Assembly (NCBI RefSeq): GCF_023706045.1
Contig: NZ_BQYL01000001.1
Location: 744,001 to 808,000, forward strand
DNA: 64,000 bases
Direction: 5' to 3'
Origin: Kangiella sp. TOML190
GTDB lineage: Bacteria > Pseudomonadota > Gammaproteobacteria > Enterobacterales > Kangiellaceae
In this document: one piece after another, positions 63,908 to 64,000 of the stretch
Layout: every line of letters begins with the position of its first letter
Numbering within the stretch: position 1 is the stretch's first letter
The notes under the pieces: generated by a model
Seen by the model: the letters and a program-made list of their open reading frames with translations, nothing else
Databases searched by the model: none
Told to the model about the DNA's origin: nothing
Program-made: the position numbers and the translations under genes

Positions 63908-64000
63908 TTAGCAACACTCGAGTTTTTGCTTATCTTTAGTGAAGTCGTAATTGGCTTGGATAGACTTTAAAATCGCCTTGGTGCCGGAGCTTAAATGGTC
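63908..64000 (-). CDS. Partial gene, C-terminus only, probably the first gene of the ars operon
   Basis: The last 30 codons before the right edge end in KQKLECC and stop. The stop codon overlaps the ribosome binding site of the ArsI-like gene, so the genes are linked. A Cys-Cys end and this location suit an ArsR-type arsenic regulator, but too little is visible to be sure. Confidence 0.45.
   Translation of the reverse strand, partial: DHLSSGTKAILKSIQANYDFTKDKQKLECC

Overview
The window is 64 kb of a gammaproteobacterial chromosome around the replication origin. The order gyrB-recF-dnaN-dnaA / oriC / rpmH-rnpA-yidD-yidC-mnmE, followed by mnmG-rsmG-parA-parB, the nine-gene atp operon and glmU-glmS, is the conserved origin segment of Gammaproteobacteria. 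Moderate G+C, SirB2/UbiK/HerA-like housekeeping genes, a FadR-type operator and several marine-type accessory genes suggest an Oceanospirillales/Kangiellaceae-like bacterium. The genus is an inference and was not searched.

Layout. 1-2.3 kb: a partial surface-type protein, a DUF4399 protein and a small lipoprotein. 2.1-5.2 kb: a sedentary chromosomal integron, with an integron integrase (intI) transcribed rightwards, an attI site, and a short leftward cassette array separated by attC sites. 5.2-17.6 kb: comM, a histidine phosphatase, a sulfur-type operon (PLP lyase, BigR-like ArsR, rhodanese), an RND/LolA-like/outer-membrane-barrel operon, a persulfide-dioxygenase-like MBL enzyme, and a frameshifted rep helicase. 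17.7-30.2 kb: fadBA with a FadR operator, pepQ, yigZ, sirB2, ubiK, a frameshifted GAF-GGDEF-EAL gene, a DUF2959 lipoprotein, a HerA-like ATPase, dodecin, PPK2 and a YHYH protein. 30.3-41.3 kb: the origin core. 41.5-42.4 kb: a second attI copy with one HNH-nuclease cassette and its attC, but no integrase. 42.5-46 kb: a VOC protein, a YpfJ-type metallopeptidase, an unknown membrane-anchored protein and a CPBP protease. 46.3-61.4 kb: mnmG-rsmG-parAB, atp, glmUS. 61.4-64 kb: dsbA, an LpxL-type acyltransferase, and an ars cluster (arsC, arsI-like and a partial gene) running off the right edge.

The most notable signal is the pair of attI sites. One 115-bp sequence occurs beside intI (3973-4087, minus orientation) and again 37.5 kb away behind mnmE (41470-41584, plus orientation) with about five mismatches. 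The copies stop matching at the GTTA core where cassettes insert. Each is followed by a cassette gene whose stop codon runs into an attC hairpin. The integron is thus split into two arrays in inverted orientation on either side of oriC, and only one array has an integrase.

Other structural points: two 16-bp parS palindromes lie inside recF, each encoding the peptide FHVEH, and match the parAB locus 16 kb away. A perfect FadR core lies upstream of fadB. Two long genes (rep and a GAF/EAL gene) are each broken by one missing base in an A/T homopolymer, which could be real mutation, slippage or sequencing error. No tRNA, rRNA, CRISPR array or insertion sequence was recognised.
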